Position numbers and translations under genes: made by a program
The notes under the pieces: generated by a model
Database searches by the model: none
Told to the model about the DNA's origin: nothing
Seen by the model: the letters and a program-made list of their open reading frames with translations, nothing else
In this document: positions 1 through 8,026 of the stretch, in pieces
Numbering within the stretch: the first letter of the stretch is position 1
How the letters are laid out: each line of letters opens with the position of its first letter
From: Terriglobia bacterium
GTDB lineage: Bacteria > Acidobacteriota > Terriglobia > Bryobacterales > Bryobacteraceae
Assembly (NCBI GenBank): GCA_020073345.1
Contig: JAIQFI010000017.1
Span: forward strand, 1-64,000
Direction of reading: 5' to 3'
Length of the DNA stretch: 64,000 nucleotides

Positions 1-7
1 AATCCGG

Positions 8-159
8 CGAAGCCGAACGCGGTTCCGGGATCGGTCTAAAACTGTTCGGCTTCATCCTGGATTCGGCGTTCACCTTCATCCCGGATCACTGTTCGGGATC
101 ATCCCGGAATGCCGTTCGGCATCGTCCCGGAATCGCGTTCACTTTCCTCCGGAATCCCC
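8..159. repeat. Tandem degenerate ~23-bp direct repeats (iteron-like array)
   Basis: Six imperfect units begin with GTTC at 22, 44, 68, 91, 114 and 137, so the period is 22-24 bp. The approximate consensus is GTTCggcaTCaTCCCGGA followed by about five variable bases. GAAGCCGAAC at 8-17 is an exact inverted copy of GTTCGGCTTC at 44-53. There are no spacers of unique sequence, so it is not a CRISPR. The period and the nearby RepA-like ATPase gene suggest initiator-binding iterons, which is an inference. The array may continue left of the window. Confidence 0.7.
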
Positions 160-538
160 AGAATCTAGCGATTCGATGCGGCGGGTCCTTCCTGGGATAC
201 CCACCGCGCGGGGGCGGCTCTGCGGCGACAATCGGGGCTTTACTTATAATAAAAAAGTGTTTTATGTTCGCGGTTCCCGTTTTTTGGAGTCGAGCCGGGC
301 TTCTCTTGATGGCCCAGCATGTCGCGCCGTTCGATACGACTAGCGCGCGGCTTGTGCCTCAGGCTACATGCCGACAGCGTTCTTGCAGACTCCAGCCGGT
401 AAATCAAACCTTCCAACGCCCAAACAATTTGTGGTACGTTTCGTTGGTAGCCGCCTAGCCCGGCCAGGCGACAAGCGGGAATCCCTCCGCTGGCGGCTTC
501 CTCCGAGGAAAAAGGGAATCGCGAGAGAGGAAAGCGAA

Positions 539-1057
539 TTGTCTGAGCGGAGAACGCGCCGCGAACTGATAGAGCTGTTCCACCCGGCGGATAAATTCGC
601 ACGGCGGGAGCTAATGCAGCAACTCTCCGTGTCGGAGTCCGTGCGCCTTCTTCGCGAAAAGATTGAGCTAGCCGAGTCGCTCGGTTGCGGTGGGACCGCG
701 TTGCCTATCTCTCCGAATCCTCCACACGACGGCGACACGGCATCGAAGGCGGAAAAGGAGGCACCCGCGCGATCAGAAATTGCCGAATCCAAGACGCAAG
801 CAGAACTGACGGACGGAAACGACAGCGCTGATCGGAGGGTGCTAGTGAACCGATTTATTGACCGCGTGTTTGAGGAAAAGAATCGGCGCATCCGCCGCAC
901 CGACATTTGGCGGGTGGCCGGATACACCGACGCCACCCAATTCGAGCGCTTCCAGCGAAACAAGAGGGCTACGGCTGGCTCGATTGCCAAATTCACCAAC
1001 ATCCTGAAATTGATCCCGGCGGATTTCTTGGGACGCTTGGACAAACCAAAGAACTGA
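539..1057 (+). CDS. Hypothetical protein of the integrated element
   Basis: I do not recognise the family. The protein is highly charged. Its last ~75 residues (RRVLVNRFIDRVFEEKNRRI, then a DIWRVAGYTDATQFERFQR stretch) read like a helix-turn-helix or small DNA-binding fold. I prefer the TTG start at 539 because GAGAGG lies 8 nt upstream and coding character improves there. The tracked ATG at 368 has no ribosome binding site and would add about 57 unusual residues. An A+T-rich TATAAT sits at 245-250, but no matching -35 was found. The stretch 160-538 otherwise shows nothing I can name. It lies upstream of the excisionase and ATPase genes in the same orientation, so a role in element maintenance is possible but unproven. 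Confidence 0.5.
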   Translation: MSERRTRRELIELFHPADKFARRELMQQLSVSESVRLLREKIELAESLGCGGTALPISPNPPHDGDTASKAEKEAPARSEIAESKTQAELTDGNDSADRRVLVNRFIDRVFEEKNRRIRRTDIWRVAGYTDATQFERFQRNKRATAGSIAKFTNILKLIPADFLGRLDKPKN

Positions 1058-1187
1058 CGGGTAGTCTTTCCGGCCCTCCCGCCTTCTCCTTTTCCCGCCC
1101 TCCCGCCTTTTTCCGCCTTGCCTCCCGTTAAGCGGGATGCCTAATGCTTGAATCGCGGTGGCACAAGAGCTACCGAGAGAGGACTGA

Positions 1188-1478
1188 ATGGCAACTGCGA
1201 ACAATACCCTTGAAACCCTCCTGACCGAGCACGACGTGGCGCACATTACCGGACTTTCAGTGGCATCCATCAGGCGTTGGCGGCTTCTGCGACAGGGACC
1301 ACGGTTCCTGAAACTGGGTGCGTCGGTCCGCTACAAGCCCGAAGACCTTAACGCGTGGCTTGCGTCCAGGCCCACGGGTGGTTCTGATAATCGCCCGGCC
1401 GATTCCGCCTCAGCAGATCCCGTCTCTTCGCCCGCAGCGGCCACTTCTCGAAGGGGAGGGAAACGCAATGTTCAATAA
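1188..1478 (+). CDS. AlpA/excisionase-like helix-turn-helix protein
   Basis: A 96-residue protein whose N-terminal ~60 residues form a MerR-like winged HTH of the excisionase/AlpA type (HTH_17). The segment LLTEHDVAHITGLSVASIRR is the recognition helix pair, and YKPEDLNAWLASR is the typical closing motif. Such proteins bind attachment-site DNA and bias integrase towards excision, or activate element genes. The C-terminal ~35 residues are Ser/Pro/Ala rich and probably disordered. GAGAGAGGA lies just upstream of the ATG. It is followed 32 bp later by the AAA ATPase gene, with the integrase further downstream, which fits an element-encoded recombination directionality factor. Confidence 0.75.
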   Translation: MATANNTLETLLTEHDVAHITGLSVASIRRWRLLRQGPRFLKLGASVRYKPEDLNAWLASRPTGGSDNRPADSASADPVSSPAAATSRRGGKRNVQ

Positions 1479-1510
1479 ACTGGCTGTCTGCAAAGCCGCG
1501 GAGGTTTGCC

Positions 1511-2710
1511 ATGCCTAGAGCTGGCCTCGCACCGAAGGACCTGTGCTCCGAGTTCGGCGAAATGATATCTAACGTCGAACGGTACTTGCGGCGGCACGCG
1601 ATAGGCGATACCGATTCAGCATTCGCCAATGCCACCACCCACGGCCTGTTCGTCGGAGTAGGCGATTCCAAGTTCATGTTCTCGCCGTACCACGGCGGCC
1701 TGCCCGGCGCAGACGCACTCACACACTCAGGCCTCTACACATTCGAGGAGTTGAAGGCCCTGAACATGCAAAAGCCGGAGCCGGTGATCGAGGCCCTTGT
1801 TTTCGGGGGCGAGACTATCTTGATCGCGGGCCGGCCAAAGGTGGGCAAGTCACGAATTGTCCACCAGGCGGCGCTCGCAATCGTACGCGGGACCGAATTC
1901 CTGGGCATGAAGGTACCCCGAGCGCGGCGCGTGCTGGTCGTCGATTTGGAAAACCGGCCTTGGGCCATACGGGATCGACTGGTGAGGATGGTGGGCGACG
2001 AAGCAAGTGCTCCCGGACTATTCCTGTGGTGTGCAAATTCTCTAACTGCGGACGCGCTGAACGCAACGCCCGAAGGCATCGGAAAGCTCAGAAGCTTGAT
2101 CGAGCAGACCGGGGCAGAGGTTGTCATCATTGACCCGTGGCGGCTGTGGTTGGGTGGAGATGAGAACAGCGCCGAAGACGTTGTCCGCGGTCTCAGATCG
2201 CTATCGGGCCTTCGGGAATCGCGGCCGAACCTGACTATCATCATCGTTCACCATGTGCGCAAAGATCGCTTTGAATCGCCGCGTAACCTACTCGCCGATC
2301 CCCGTCTTTGGATAGAGTCCGTGAGTGGTCACTACGCGCTCGCATCCCACGTGGACGCCTGCTTCGGCCTGGAGCGTCAACGAGACAACGATGGCGAAGA
2401 GTGGATCGCCTTCGGTGGCATTGCTCGCAACACCGAGCCGCGCACGATTCTGCTTGAAGATGAGGAAGACACGCTCCGGTTTGAGGTGCGCCAAGGAGAG
2501 GCGGTGCTGGAAGCCATTCTCACTATGAAGGAACGCGAAATCTGGAAGGCAGCAACCAAGCTGAAGCGGGTTTTCGGATTCAACGAGCTGATAAACCATG
2601 CGGGCGTCACCAACAGAAAGGCGGCTTCTTCGATGTTGAAGAAGGCCGAGAGCCACGGCCTCATTACACGATCGGAAAAAGGCTACGCCGTGACGAAGAC
2701 CAGCGGATAG
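1511..2710 (+). CDS. RepA-like AAA ATPase (AAA_25 family)
   Basis: A 399-residue RecA-fold ATPase of the kind found in plasmid RepA helicases and many integrated elements. Walker A is GRPKVGKS near residue 110. The Walker B-like strand is VVIIDPWRLWLGG near residue 210, and the later IIIVHHVRKDRF is the RepA/DnaB-like sensor segment. The C-terminal ~60 residues (FGFNELINHAGVTNRKAASS) look like a winged helix. It probably unwinds or remodels DNA at an element-borne origin. Two repeat blocks lie near it, one ~1.4 kb upstream and one directly downstream, and are the obvious candidate binding sites. That link is an inference. An oligomeric helicase role is known for the family but not shown here. 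Confidence 0.8.
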   Translation: MPRAGLAPKDLCSEFGEMISNVERYLRRHAIGDTDSAFANATTHGLFVGVGDSKFMFSPYHGGLPGADALTHSGLYTFEELKALNMQKPEPVIEALVFGGETILIAGRPKVGKSRIVHQAALAIVRGTEFLGMKVPRARRVLVVDLENRPWAIRDRLVRMVGDEASAPGLFLWCANSLTADALNATPEGIGKLRSLIEQTGAEVVIIDPWRLWLGGDENSAEDVVRGLRSLSGLRESRPNLTIIIVHHVRKDRFESPRNLLADPRLWIESVSGHYALASHVDACFGLERQRDNDGEEWIAFGGIARNTEPRTILLEDEEDTLRFEVRQGEAVLEAILTMKEREIWKAATKLKRVFGFNELINHAGVTNRKAASSMLKKAESHGLITRSEKGYAVTKTSG

Positions 2711-2711
2711 C

Positions 2712-2898
2712 GGAACTGCCGGAACTAACGGAACTTGTTCCTAGATTCAATGAGTTGCGACGGAACTGCAAACGGAACTGGCATGGAACCGACATTTCTC
2801 AAGTTCCTGGTTGTTCCGTGGCGGTTCCATTCGAGGTTCCGACGCTTCCTTCTGATTCTAAAGGGGAGTTCCGCTAGTTCCGTTATTTTGGCCGTTCC
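2712..2898. repeat. Cluster of 14 GGAAC/GTTCC boxes
   Basis: The gap between the ATPase and KGG genes has no convincing ORF but carries GGAAC at 2712, 2721, 2730, 2762, 2774 and 2785, and GTTCC at 2737, 2803, 2813, 2824, 2836, 2868, 2877 and 2894. With one exception, the left half reads GGAAC and the right half GTTCC, so the block is roughly a large inverted repeat. Most neighbouring boxes are 9-12 bp apart, about one helical turn. Fewer than one box would be expected by chance. This could be a cooperative protein-binding array, an origin, or a foldable single-strand region. Confidence 0.75.
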
Positions 2899-2989
2899 CA
2901 CGTTGCCCAACCGTCCCGCGCGGTTCACAATTTGGAAGACCGACCGGTTCTCTATTGAATATCTTAGGCCCTAAGTTTATACTGAAAGA

Positions 2990-3172
2990 GTGAGGAAGCC
3001 ACGCATCCCGGAAGAGGTGATGGAGTACTTCCGCAAGACTGGCGCTAAGGGCGGCAAGGCCCGTGCGGAGAAGCACTCCCAAACACAGTTGAGTGCGTGG
3101 GCCAAGCTCGGCGGGCGTCCGAAGGGTAACGGCAAAAAGCGGAAGGTAGCGGCGAAGAAAGGCGGCAACTGA
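2990..3172 (+). CDS. Small basic KGG-motif protein
   Basis: A 60-residue Lys/Arg-rich protein from a GTG start. It contains EYFRKTGAKGGKARAEK and ends in a basic tail (KKRKVAAKKGGN). The (A)KGG-x-AR motif occurs in small putative nucleic-acid-binding proteins often found beside integrases and other mobile genes. The function is unknown. Its stop overlaps the integrase ATG by one base (TGATG), so the two are translationally coupled. A second protein with the same motif lies inside the IS1-like element at 56663. Being short and basic it might assist integrase or ATPase on DNA, which is an inference only. Confidence 0.6.
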   Translation: MRKPRIPEEVMEYFRKTGAKGGKARAEKHSQTQLSAWAKLGGRPKGNGKKRKVAAKKGGN

Positions 3173-4305
3173 TGGCGGTCTATAAACCAAAGCGCAAGGG
3201 CGAGGCGTCGAAGTTCTACGTCTGCGAGTTTGTTTACCAAGGCAAGCGGTTCCAGGAATCGACCGGCGCGACTGGCAAAACCGTTGCCAAGGAATACGAG
3301 AAGCGGCGCAAGGCAGAAATGGAACGTGCCGCGGCCGGGTTGCCCACCGAGCAGAAGTCCGCACGCATCCGCACCGTCGCTGAGGTAATAGTGCCGTACC
3401 TGGAGGGTTACATAGTAAGCCATCGCCCTAAGAGCGTTCTCTTCTCCAAGGGCCGCTTGGCACAAGTCAAGAAGGCTCTCGGCCATGTCGTGCTGTCTGA
3501 CCTCACCGACGAACGGATACGGAGCTACATTCGCCAGCGCCAAGGTGAGAATGTCTCGGGCCGCACGGTCAACATGGAAGTGGGCGAACTGAGCCGGGCT
3601 ATCGGACAGCCGTGGTCTCTTCTGTGGCCGAAGGTGCGGAAGTTGGAAGAGCGTAAGAATGTGGGCCGCGCGCTTTCTCCCAATGAGCAGAAGGCCCTAC
3701 TTGATGGTCTGAAGGACCGCCGCACCCCACACCTTCCGACTCTAATTCCGCTGTTGCTACTCACTGGCATGAGAGCAGGGGAAGCCCTGTCGCTTACCTG
3801 GGCGCAAGTCGATCTGATAGGTAAGCTGCTCACCGTAGGCCGGGCGAAGACTGCCAACGGCACGGGGCGCGTTATTCCCATCAACGATGACCTTGGGTCC
3901 ATCCTTGCCACGCATCGGACGTGGTTCGTGAAGGAATTCGGGGAACCAGGGCCAGACCATCACTTATTCCCGTGGGGAAAGCCCGTCCCCTCCGATCCCT
4001 CCCGCCACGCCACAGACATTACGTGGGGCTGGGATCAACTGCGGATAGACACGAAGGTCTCCTGTCGCCTTCACGACCTTAGGCATACCTTCGCTACGCG
4101 ACTGGCCGAGAACGGGGTCTCCGAGTCCACCATGCTCGCCCTGATGGGTCACATGAGTAGGTCCATGCTGGAAAGGTACTCGCACATTCGGATGACTGCC
4201 AAACGGGATGCGGTAGCGGGCGTCACGCTCTCTCAAAAAGGGGAGAATTCAGGGGTAGTCCCTGTGAAAGTCCCTGTACTTGAGCAACCGGCCCGAATTC
4301 AGTGA
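3172..4305 (+). CDS. Tyrosine-type site-specific integrase
   Basis: A 377-residue phage/island integrase. The N-terminal ~60 residues form the arm-binding region, followed by a SAM-like core-binding domain (about 65-160) and the catalytic domain. Visible catalytic residues are the first Arg in LTGMRAGEALSLTW, the HxLRHTFAT box (HDLRHTFATRLAENG), the GH of LMGHMSRSM and the nucleophile Tyr in LERYSHI. It catalyses integration and excision by strand exchange at att sites. The gene ends 21 bp from the 3' end of tRNA-Lys, the presumed target. It overlaps the KGG gene by one base. Confidence 0.93.
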   Translation: MAVYKPKRKGEASKFYVCEFVYQGKRFQESTGATGKTVAKEYEKRRKAEMERAAAGLPTEQKSARIRTVAEVIVPYLEGYIVSHRPKSVLFSKGRLAQVKKALGHVVLSDLTDERIRSYIRQRQGENVSGRTVNMEVGELSRAIGQPWSLLWPKVRKLEERKNVGRALSPNEQKALLDGLKDRRTPHLPTLIPLLLLTGMRAGEALSLTWAQVDLIGKLLTVGRAKTANGTGRVIPINDDLGSILATHRTWFVKEFGEPGPDHHLFPWGKPVPSDPSRHATDITWGWDQLRIDTKVSCRLHDLRHTFATRLAENGVSESTMLALMGHMSRSMLERYSHIRMTAKRDAVAGVTLSQKGENSGVVPVKVPVLEQPARIQ

Positions 4306-4326
4306 ACGGTAAGTCGCTGAAATATT

Positions 4327-4402
<76 letters not shown>

Positions 4403-4468
4403 TTCTAGGGTTGGCCGCTGTGGTGGGGGAAACTACAGCTCCCTATAGTCTTACACAAGCGTCGTTTC

Positions 4469-5722
4469 TTATACAAGCATCGTTGCGACGTCTACAGTCG
4501 ACCGGTGGCCTTCCACCACCACGATGCCGCTGTCGGTGACGTAGTACAAGCTCTTGTCGCGCTCGTGATCGAAGCCAATCGTCGCGTCTTCCGGTACTCT
4601 GACGTTTTTATCAAGGATGGCCCGCCGCACCCGCGCCCTTCGCCCGATATCGCAGTTATCGAACATCACCGAGTCTTCGATCACAGCGCCCGAGTGCACG
4701 CGCACGTTGCGTCCCATCACCGATCCCCGCACCATCCCTCCGGAGAGGATCGAACCGCCCGATACGATCGAATCGATCGCCTGGCCCCGCCGCCCCTGCT
4801 CGTCGAAAATAAACTTCGCCGGCGGATCGGAGTAGCTCGCGGTACGCAGCGGCCACTGCCGGTTATATAGGTTCAGCGCCGGGCTCACCGCCCGCAGATC
4901 CATGCTGGCGTCATAGTAGGAATCGATGGTTCCCACATCCCGCCAGTAAGGCTCCTGATTGGGAGGATCGCCAGGGATGCGGTTGCTCTGGAAATCATAA
5001 GCGTACATCGGCGCCCGGCCCACCAGCGACGGGAGAATGTCACGGCCGAAATCATGCGAGCTGTTTTCGTTTTCCGCATCCGCATACAGCTCGCGCAACA
5101 GCAGGTTGGTGGAGAAAATGTAATTTCCCATGGAAGCGAACACGCGCTCCGAATCGCCCGGCATGGTCGGCGCGTCCCAACGCTTTTCATGGAAGCCCCG
5201 GATGGCCCCGTCCGGCGCCGCTTCGATCACGCCGAATTCCACGGCTTGGTCCCTGTGCACGGGAATCGCGGCGATGGTCGCCTGCGAGCGCTTGTGCATG
5301 TGATACTCGATCATCTCGCGGATATTCATGCGGTAGATGTGGTCCGCGCCGAAGATCGCCACGTAGTGCGGATCGGCCTGCTCGATCAGGTTGATGTTCT
5401 GATGCAGCGCATCGGCGGTGCCGCGGTACCAACTCTCGCCGGACGAGCGCATCTGCGCCGGCACCGGAATAATGAAATTCTGCTGTAGCAGCCCGCCCAC
5501 CGCCCAGCCTTCGCTCAAGTGCTGCAGCAGGCTCTGGCTCTTGAATTGGATCAGAACGTAGATGGAATAGATGCCCGAGTTGACCAGGTTGCTGAGGACG
5601 AAATCCACGATGCGATAGCGCCCTCCAAAGGGCGTCGCCGGCTTGGCCCGCTCCTTGGTCAGCGGATAGAGCCGCGTACCTTTCCCTCCGGCCAGCACGA
5701 ACGCGAGTACCCTAACCTGCAT
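4469..5722 (-). CDS. glgC: Glucose-1-phosphate adenylyltransferase
   Basis: Makes ADP-glucose from ATP and glucose-1-phosphate, the committed step of bacterial glycogen synthesis, in the cytoplasm. The 417-residue length is normal for the family. The N-terminal nucleotidyltransferase motif AGGKGTRLYPLTKERAKPA starts near residue 12, GTADALHQN and the metal/substrate segment FGADHIYRMN follow, and the C-terminal ~120 residues form the hexapeptide-like left-handed helix (SGGSILSGGMVRGSVMGRNV). No Shine-Dalgarno sequence is seen. A weak CACAAT lies 7 nt before the ATG, so the message may be leaderless. No other glycogen gene is adjacent. Confidence 0.95.
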   Translation of the reverse strand: MQVRVLAFVLAGGKGTRLYPLTKERAKPATPFGGRYRIVDFVLSNLVNSGIYSIYVLIQFKSQSLLQHLSEGWAVGGLLQQNFIIPVPAQMRSSGESWYRGTADALHQNINLIEQADPHYVAIFGADHIYRMNIREMIEYHMHKRSQATIAAIPVHRDQAVEFGVIEAAPDGAIRGFHEKRWDAPTMPGDSERVFASMGNYIFSTNLLLRELYADAENENSSHDFGRDILPSLVGRAPMYAYDFQSNRIPGDPPNQEPYWRDVGTIDSYYDASMDLRAVSPALNLYNRQWPLRTASYSDPPAKFIFDEQGRRGQAIDSIVSGGSILSGGMVRGSVMGRNVRVHSGAVIEDSVMFDNCDIGRRARVRRAILDKNVRVPEDATIGFDHERDKSLYYVTDSGIVVVEGHRSTVDVATMLV

Positions 5723-5794
5723 GGGGGTTATTGTGGCAGGAGTCGGGGGTGCGTGGCAATATAATGGCCTCAGATCGTCACGTAAATTAACAGC

Positions 5795-6298
5795 TTGGAA
5801 CGAAACCAGATATTAACCCTGCTCCGCGAAAGGATCGTCCGCTTCGCGGCATCTAGATTAGCAGGGGGATCCGCGGACGATATTGCCCAGGAGGTGCTTC
5901 TGGTTCTGCACGAGAAATATCCGGCGCTGGATCGGGCCGAGGATCTGCTGCCCTTGTCGCTCCAGATTGCCCGTTTCAAAATCGTGGCCGCGCGGCGGAA
6001 GGCTTCCCGGCGTGGGGAGCAGGCTCTGATTTCCGTCGACGATCTGCCGCTGGCCGGGGAGGGTCCGGACCCGCTGGAGCAGGCCGTTCGCCGCGAGCGG
6101 CTGGAGCTCCTGGAGTCCGCTTTGAAGCAGCTGGAGGATCGTTGTCGAGAGATCTTTCGCCTTAAGCTACAGGGGCTTAGCTTTATAGATATACAGAAGG
6201 AGTTGAAGGTAGGTTCGATTAATACTTTATATACCTGGGACTTCCGCTGCCGCAAGGAGCTTCTCCAGCGGCTGGGTCCTGACTGGGAGCGAAAGTGA
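5795..6298 (+). CDS. ECF-type RNA polymerase sigma factor
   Basis: A 167-residue sigma-70 family protein of the extracytoplasmic-function size class. Region 2 spans about residues 5-65 (GGSADDIAQEVLLVLHEKY). Region 4 is at the end (KQLEDRCREIFRLKLQGLSF, then an HTH and a basic helix). It would direct core polymerase to a specific set of promoters. The start is TTG with no ribosome binding site, but TAAATT lies exactly 6 nt upstream, suggesting a leaderless transcript. Its stop overlaps the next gene (GTGA), which encodes a one-pass membrane protein that may control it. Confidence 0.88.
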   Translation: MERNQILTLLRERIVRFAASRLAGGSADDIAQEVLLVLHEKYPALDRAEDLLPLSLQIARFKIVAARRKASRRGEQALISVDDLPLAGEGPDPLEQAVRRERLELLESALKQLEDRCREIFRLKLQGLSFIDIQKELKVGSINTLYTWDFRCRKELLQRLGPDWERK

Positions 6299-7149
6299 CT
6301 CCGGAAGACGCCCGTAAACTGCTCGGAGGCTACGCGACCGGCTCGTTTACCGAAGCCGAGCGGAAGGCCCTGTTTGAGGCGGCACTTGAAGACCAGGAGC
6401 TGTTCGATGAGCTCGCCGGCGAGCAGGCCTTGAAGGAAGTCCTGGACGAGCCGGGCGCGCGGCAGCGCCTGATCACCGCGCTGGAACCTCCAAGGAAGCA
6501 TCGGGTATGGCTATGGGTCACGGCGGCGGGGACTTTGGCGATCGCAATCGTGATCGGGATCGTGGTTTCTCAGCGGACACCGCCGCCTCCACAGCAGCTC
6601 GCCCAGGTCCTGAAATCACCGGAACCTGTAGCACCGGCGCCAGCAGCGGAGCCTGCGCCCGGACCCCTCAAACGGAAAGTCGCCCCAGCCGCTCCACCAG
6701 TTACTCTTTCAGCACCAGCATCCGAGTTACAGAAGGCAGAAACGGAGAATAAGCTCGCGGACCGGATTCAAGAGGCACAGTCAGCAGCGGCGCCACAAGA
6801 ATCCGGTGCGATCCGCCAGTTTGCGGCTGCACGCGCTCCCAGTGTGTTTGCCTTCAGCTACACCGTGAGCGCGGACGGGTTTCTCGAAATCGTTCCGGCC
6901 GCCCCCGGATTCCTCTCCGTAACCGCGAACGACGCGATCATCCTTCCCAGCCGGGCAGTGAACGCGGCAACGCCCATCCGGATTCCGATCCCGTCGGCGG
7001 CAACCAATCTGGTGATCGCATTCTCCAGAACGCAAGGAACCACTGGGACGCCTGAGCGCCGCGATGAAACTTCCGGAACGGTAACCGATCAGGATCCGCC
7101 GAATGGCCGGATCCTTATTCAACTTTTCCTGATACCAGGGACTCGATAA
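6295..7149 (+). CDS. Single-pass membrane protein, putative anti-sigma partner
   Basis: A 284-residue protein from a GTG start that overlaps the sigma factor stop by 4 bp. The N-terminal ~65 residues are acidic and helical (TEAERKALFEAALEDQELFD), resembling a cytoplasmic sigma-binding region, but no zinc-binding HxxxCxxC motif is seen. A transmembrane helix covers about 71-92 (WVTAAGTLAIAIVIGIVV). A Pro/Ala-rich linker and a periplasmic domain of ~140 residues follow. Coupling to the sigma gene suggests an anti-sigma factor, which is an inference. Its 3' end overlaps the convergent gene at 7115 by 35 bp. Confidence 0.65.
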   Translation: MTPEDARKLLGGYATGSFTEAERKALFEAALEDQELFDELAGEQALKEVLDEPGARQRLITALEPPRKHRVWLWVTAAGTLAIAIVIGIVVSQRTPPPPQQLAQVLKSPEPVAPAPAAEPAPGPLKRKVAPAAPPVTLSAPASELQKAETENKLADRIQEAQSAAAPQESGAIRQFAAARAPSVFAFSYTVSADGFLEIVPAAPGFLSVTANDAIILPSRAVNAATPIRIPIPSAATNLVIAFSRTQGTTGTPERRDETSGTVTDQDPPNGRILIQLFLIPGTR

Positions 7150-8026
7150 ACTTCCGCTCGATGGGCCAGGTGCCGGTCACCTGATCCTTCTGCGCTTCGA
7201 AGTGCCCGGCCACCAGCACTCCGCTGAGATCCGCCGACGTCGGCTTGAGCTTGTCGCGGTCGAGCATCTTCTTGAGCAAATCAGTAACGCTCACAAACTG
7301 CGCGGCCATCTTGGCGGCGTCGTCAGGAGCGGTGCAGTCCACCGTCATGCGCACTTCGAAAGCCTTCTGATCTTGCGATGGGCTCAACGTGAACACTGCG
7401 CCGCGCGCCTGTGCGAGCTGTGTCCGGAATGGGCCCAATCCTGCCGGCAACGTCTTCGCGTCCTCAAAGACGTAGGGCGGGGCAGAGAGCCATATTGCTG
7501 CCGTGGGAATCGTGGGTGGATCTTTCCAGAACCCGGGAAAAATCACGCGGGACGCTTGCGGATCGCGGGCCACGGCCATCGCCAGCACGTCACGGCGCAG
7601 CAGTGCGAACGAAATCGTCTTGCCCGACTGCGTGGCAGGCATACTGCAAGTACCGTCCTGACATTTCCCCTGGTGTGATTGCGCGTAGGCAGACAGCCGG
7701 TCCCATTTGAAGCGGCCCTGCACAGCGAAGTACTCATCGCCATCGCGGAACCCGGCGGCGACGGCATCCAGATCCGTTCGGTAATCAAAACCGCTCTGCT
7801 CGACGAACTTCTTGTACTCCGCTTCTTCGCCAGTCTGCGAACCCGCCAGCAGGTCCAGGATGCCCGCCGAACGCAGCAGGCCCACGTTCAAGTAGACGTG
7901 CAGGGACCGGTCGGACGGAAGACACTGCACCAGTCTCACTGCATCGTAAGGGCGGGAATAAAACCAGTACCCCCAGACGCCCAGGATGACTCCCAGCACG
8001 GCCGCGATGGCGGCACCCTTCTTCAT
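7115..8026 (-). CDS. Exported/membrane-anchored hypothetical protein
   Basis: A 303-residue protein with an N-terminal signal anchor (KKGAAIAAVLGVILGVWGYWF) and a ~280-residue extracytoplasmic domain that I cannot assign to a named family. The sequence has the mixed alpha/beta character of proteins that measure error or fit-type domains (for example YLNVGLLRSAGILDLL), but no catalytic motif is visible. Two close Cys (KCQDGTCS) could form a disulfide. It starts immediately after the DAHP synthase stop on the same strand, so it may be cotranscribed with that gene, although no functional link is obvious. Confidence 0.6.
   Translation of the reverse strand: MKKGAAIAAVLGVILGVWGYWFYSRPYDAVRLVQCLPSDRSLHVYLNVGLLRSAGILDLLAGSQTGEEAEYKKFVEQSGFDYRTDLDAVAAGFRDGDEYFAVQGRFKWDRLSAYAQSHQGKCQDGTCSMPATQSGKTISFALLRRDVLAMAVARDPQASRVIFPGFWKDPPTIPTAAIWLSAPPYVFEDAKTLPAGLGPFRTQLAQARGAVFTLSPSQDQKAFEVRMTVDCTAPDDAAKMAAQFVSVTDLLKKMLDRDKLKPTSADLSGVLVAGHFEAQKDQVTGTWPIERKFIESLVSGKVE

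Noticed and set aside
8-159. CRISPR-like repeat array
   Set aside because: Units are contiguous and degenerate with no unique spacers, and no cas gene is present.
2735-2974. 79-residue ORF in the GGAAC-box block
   Set aside because: Composition follows the repeat, no ribosome binding site, no motif.
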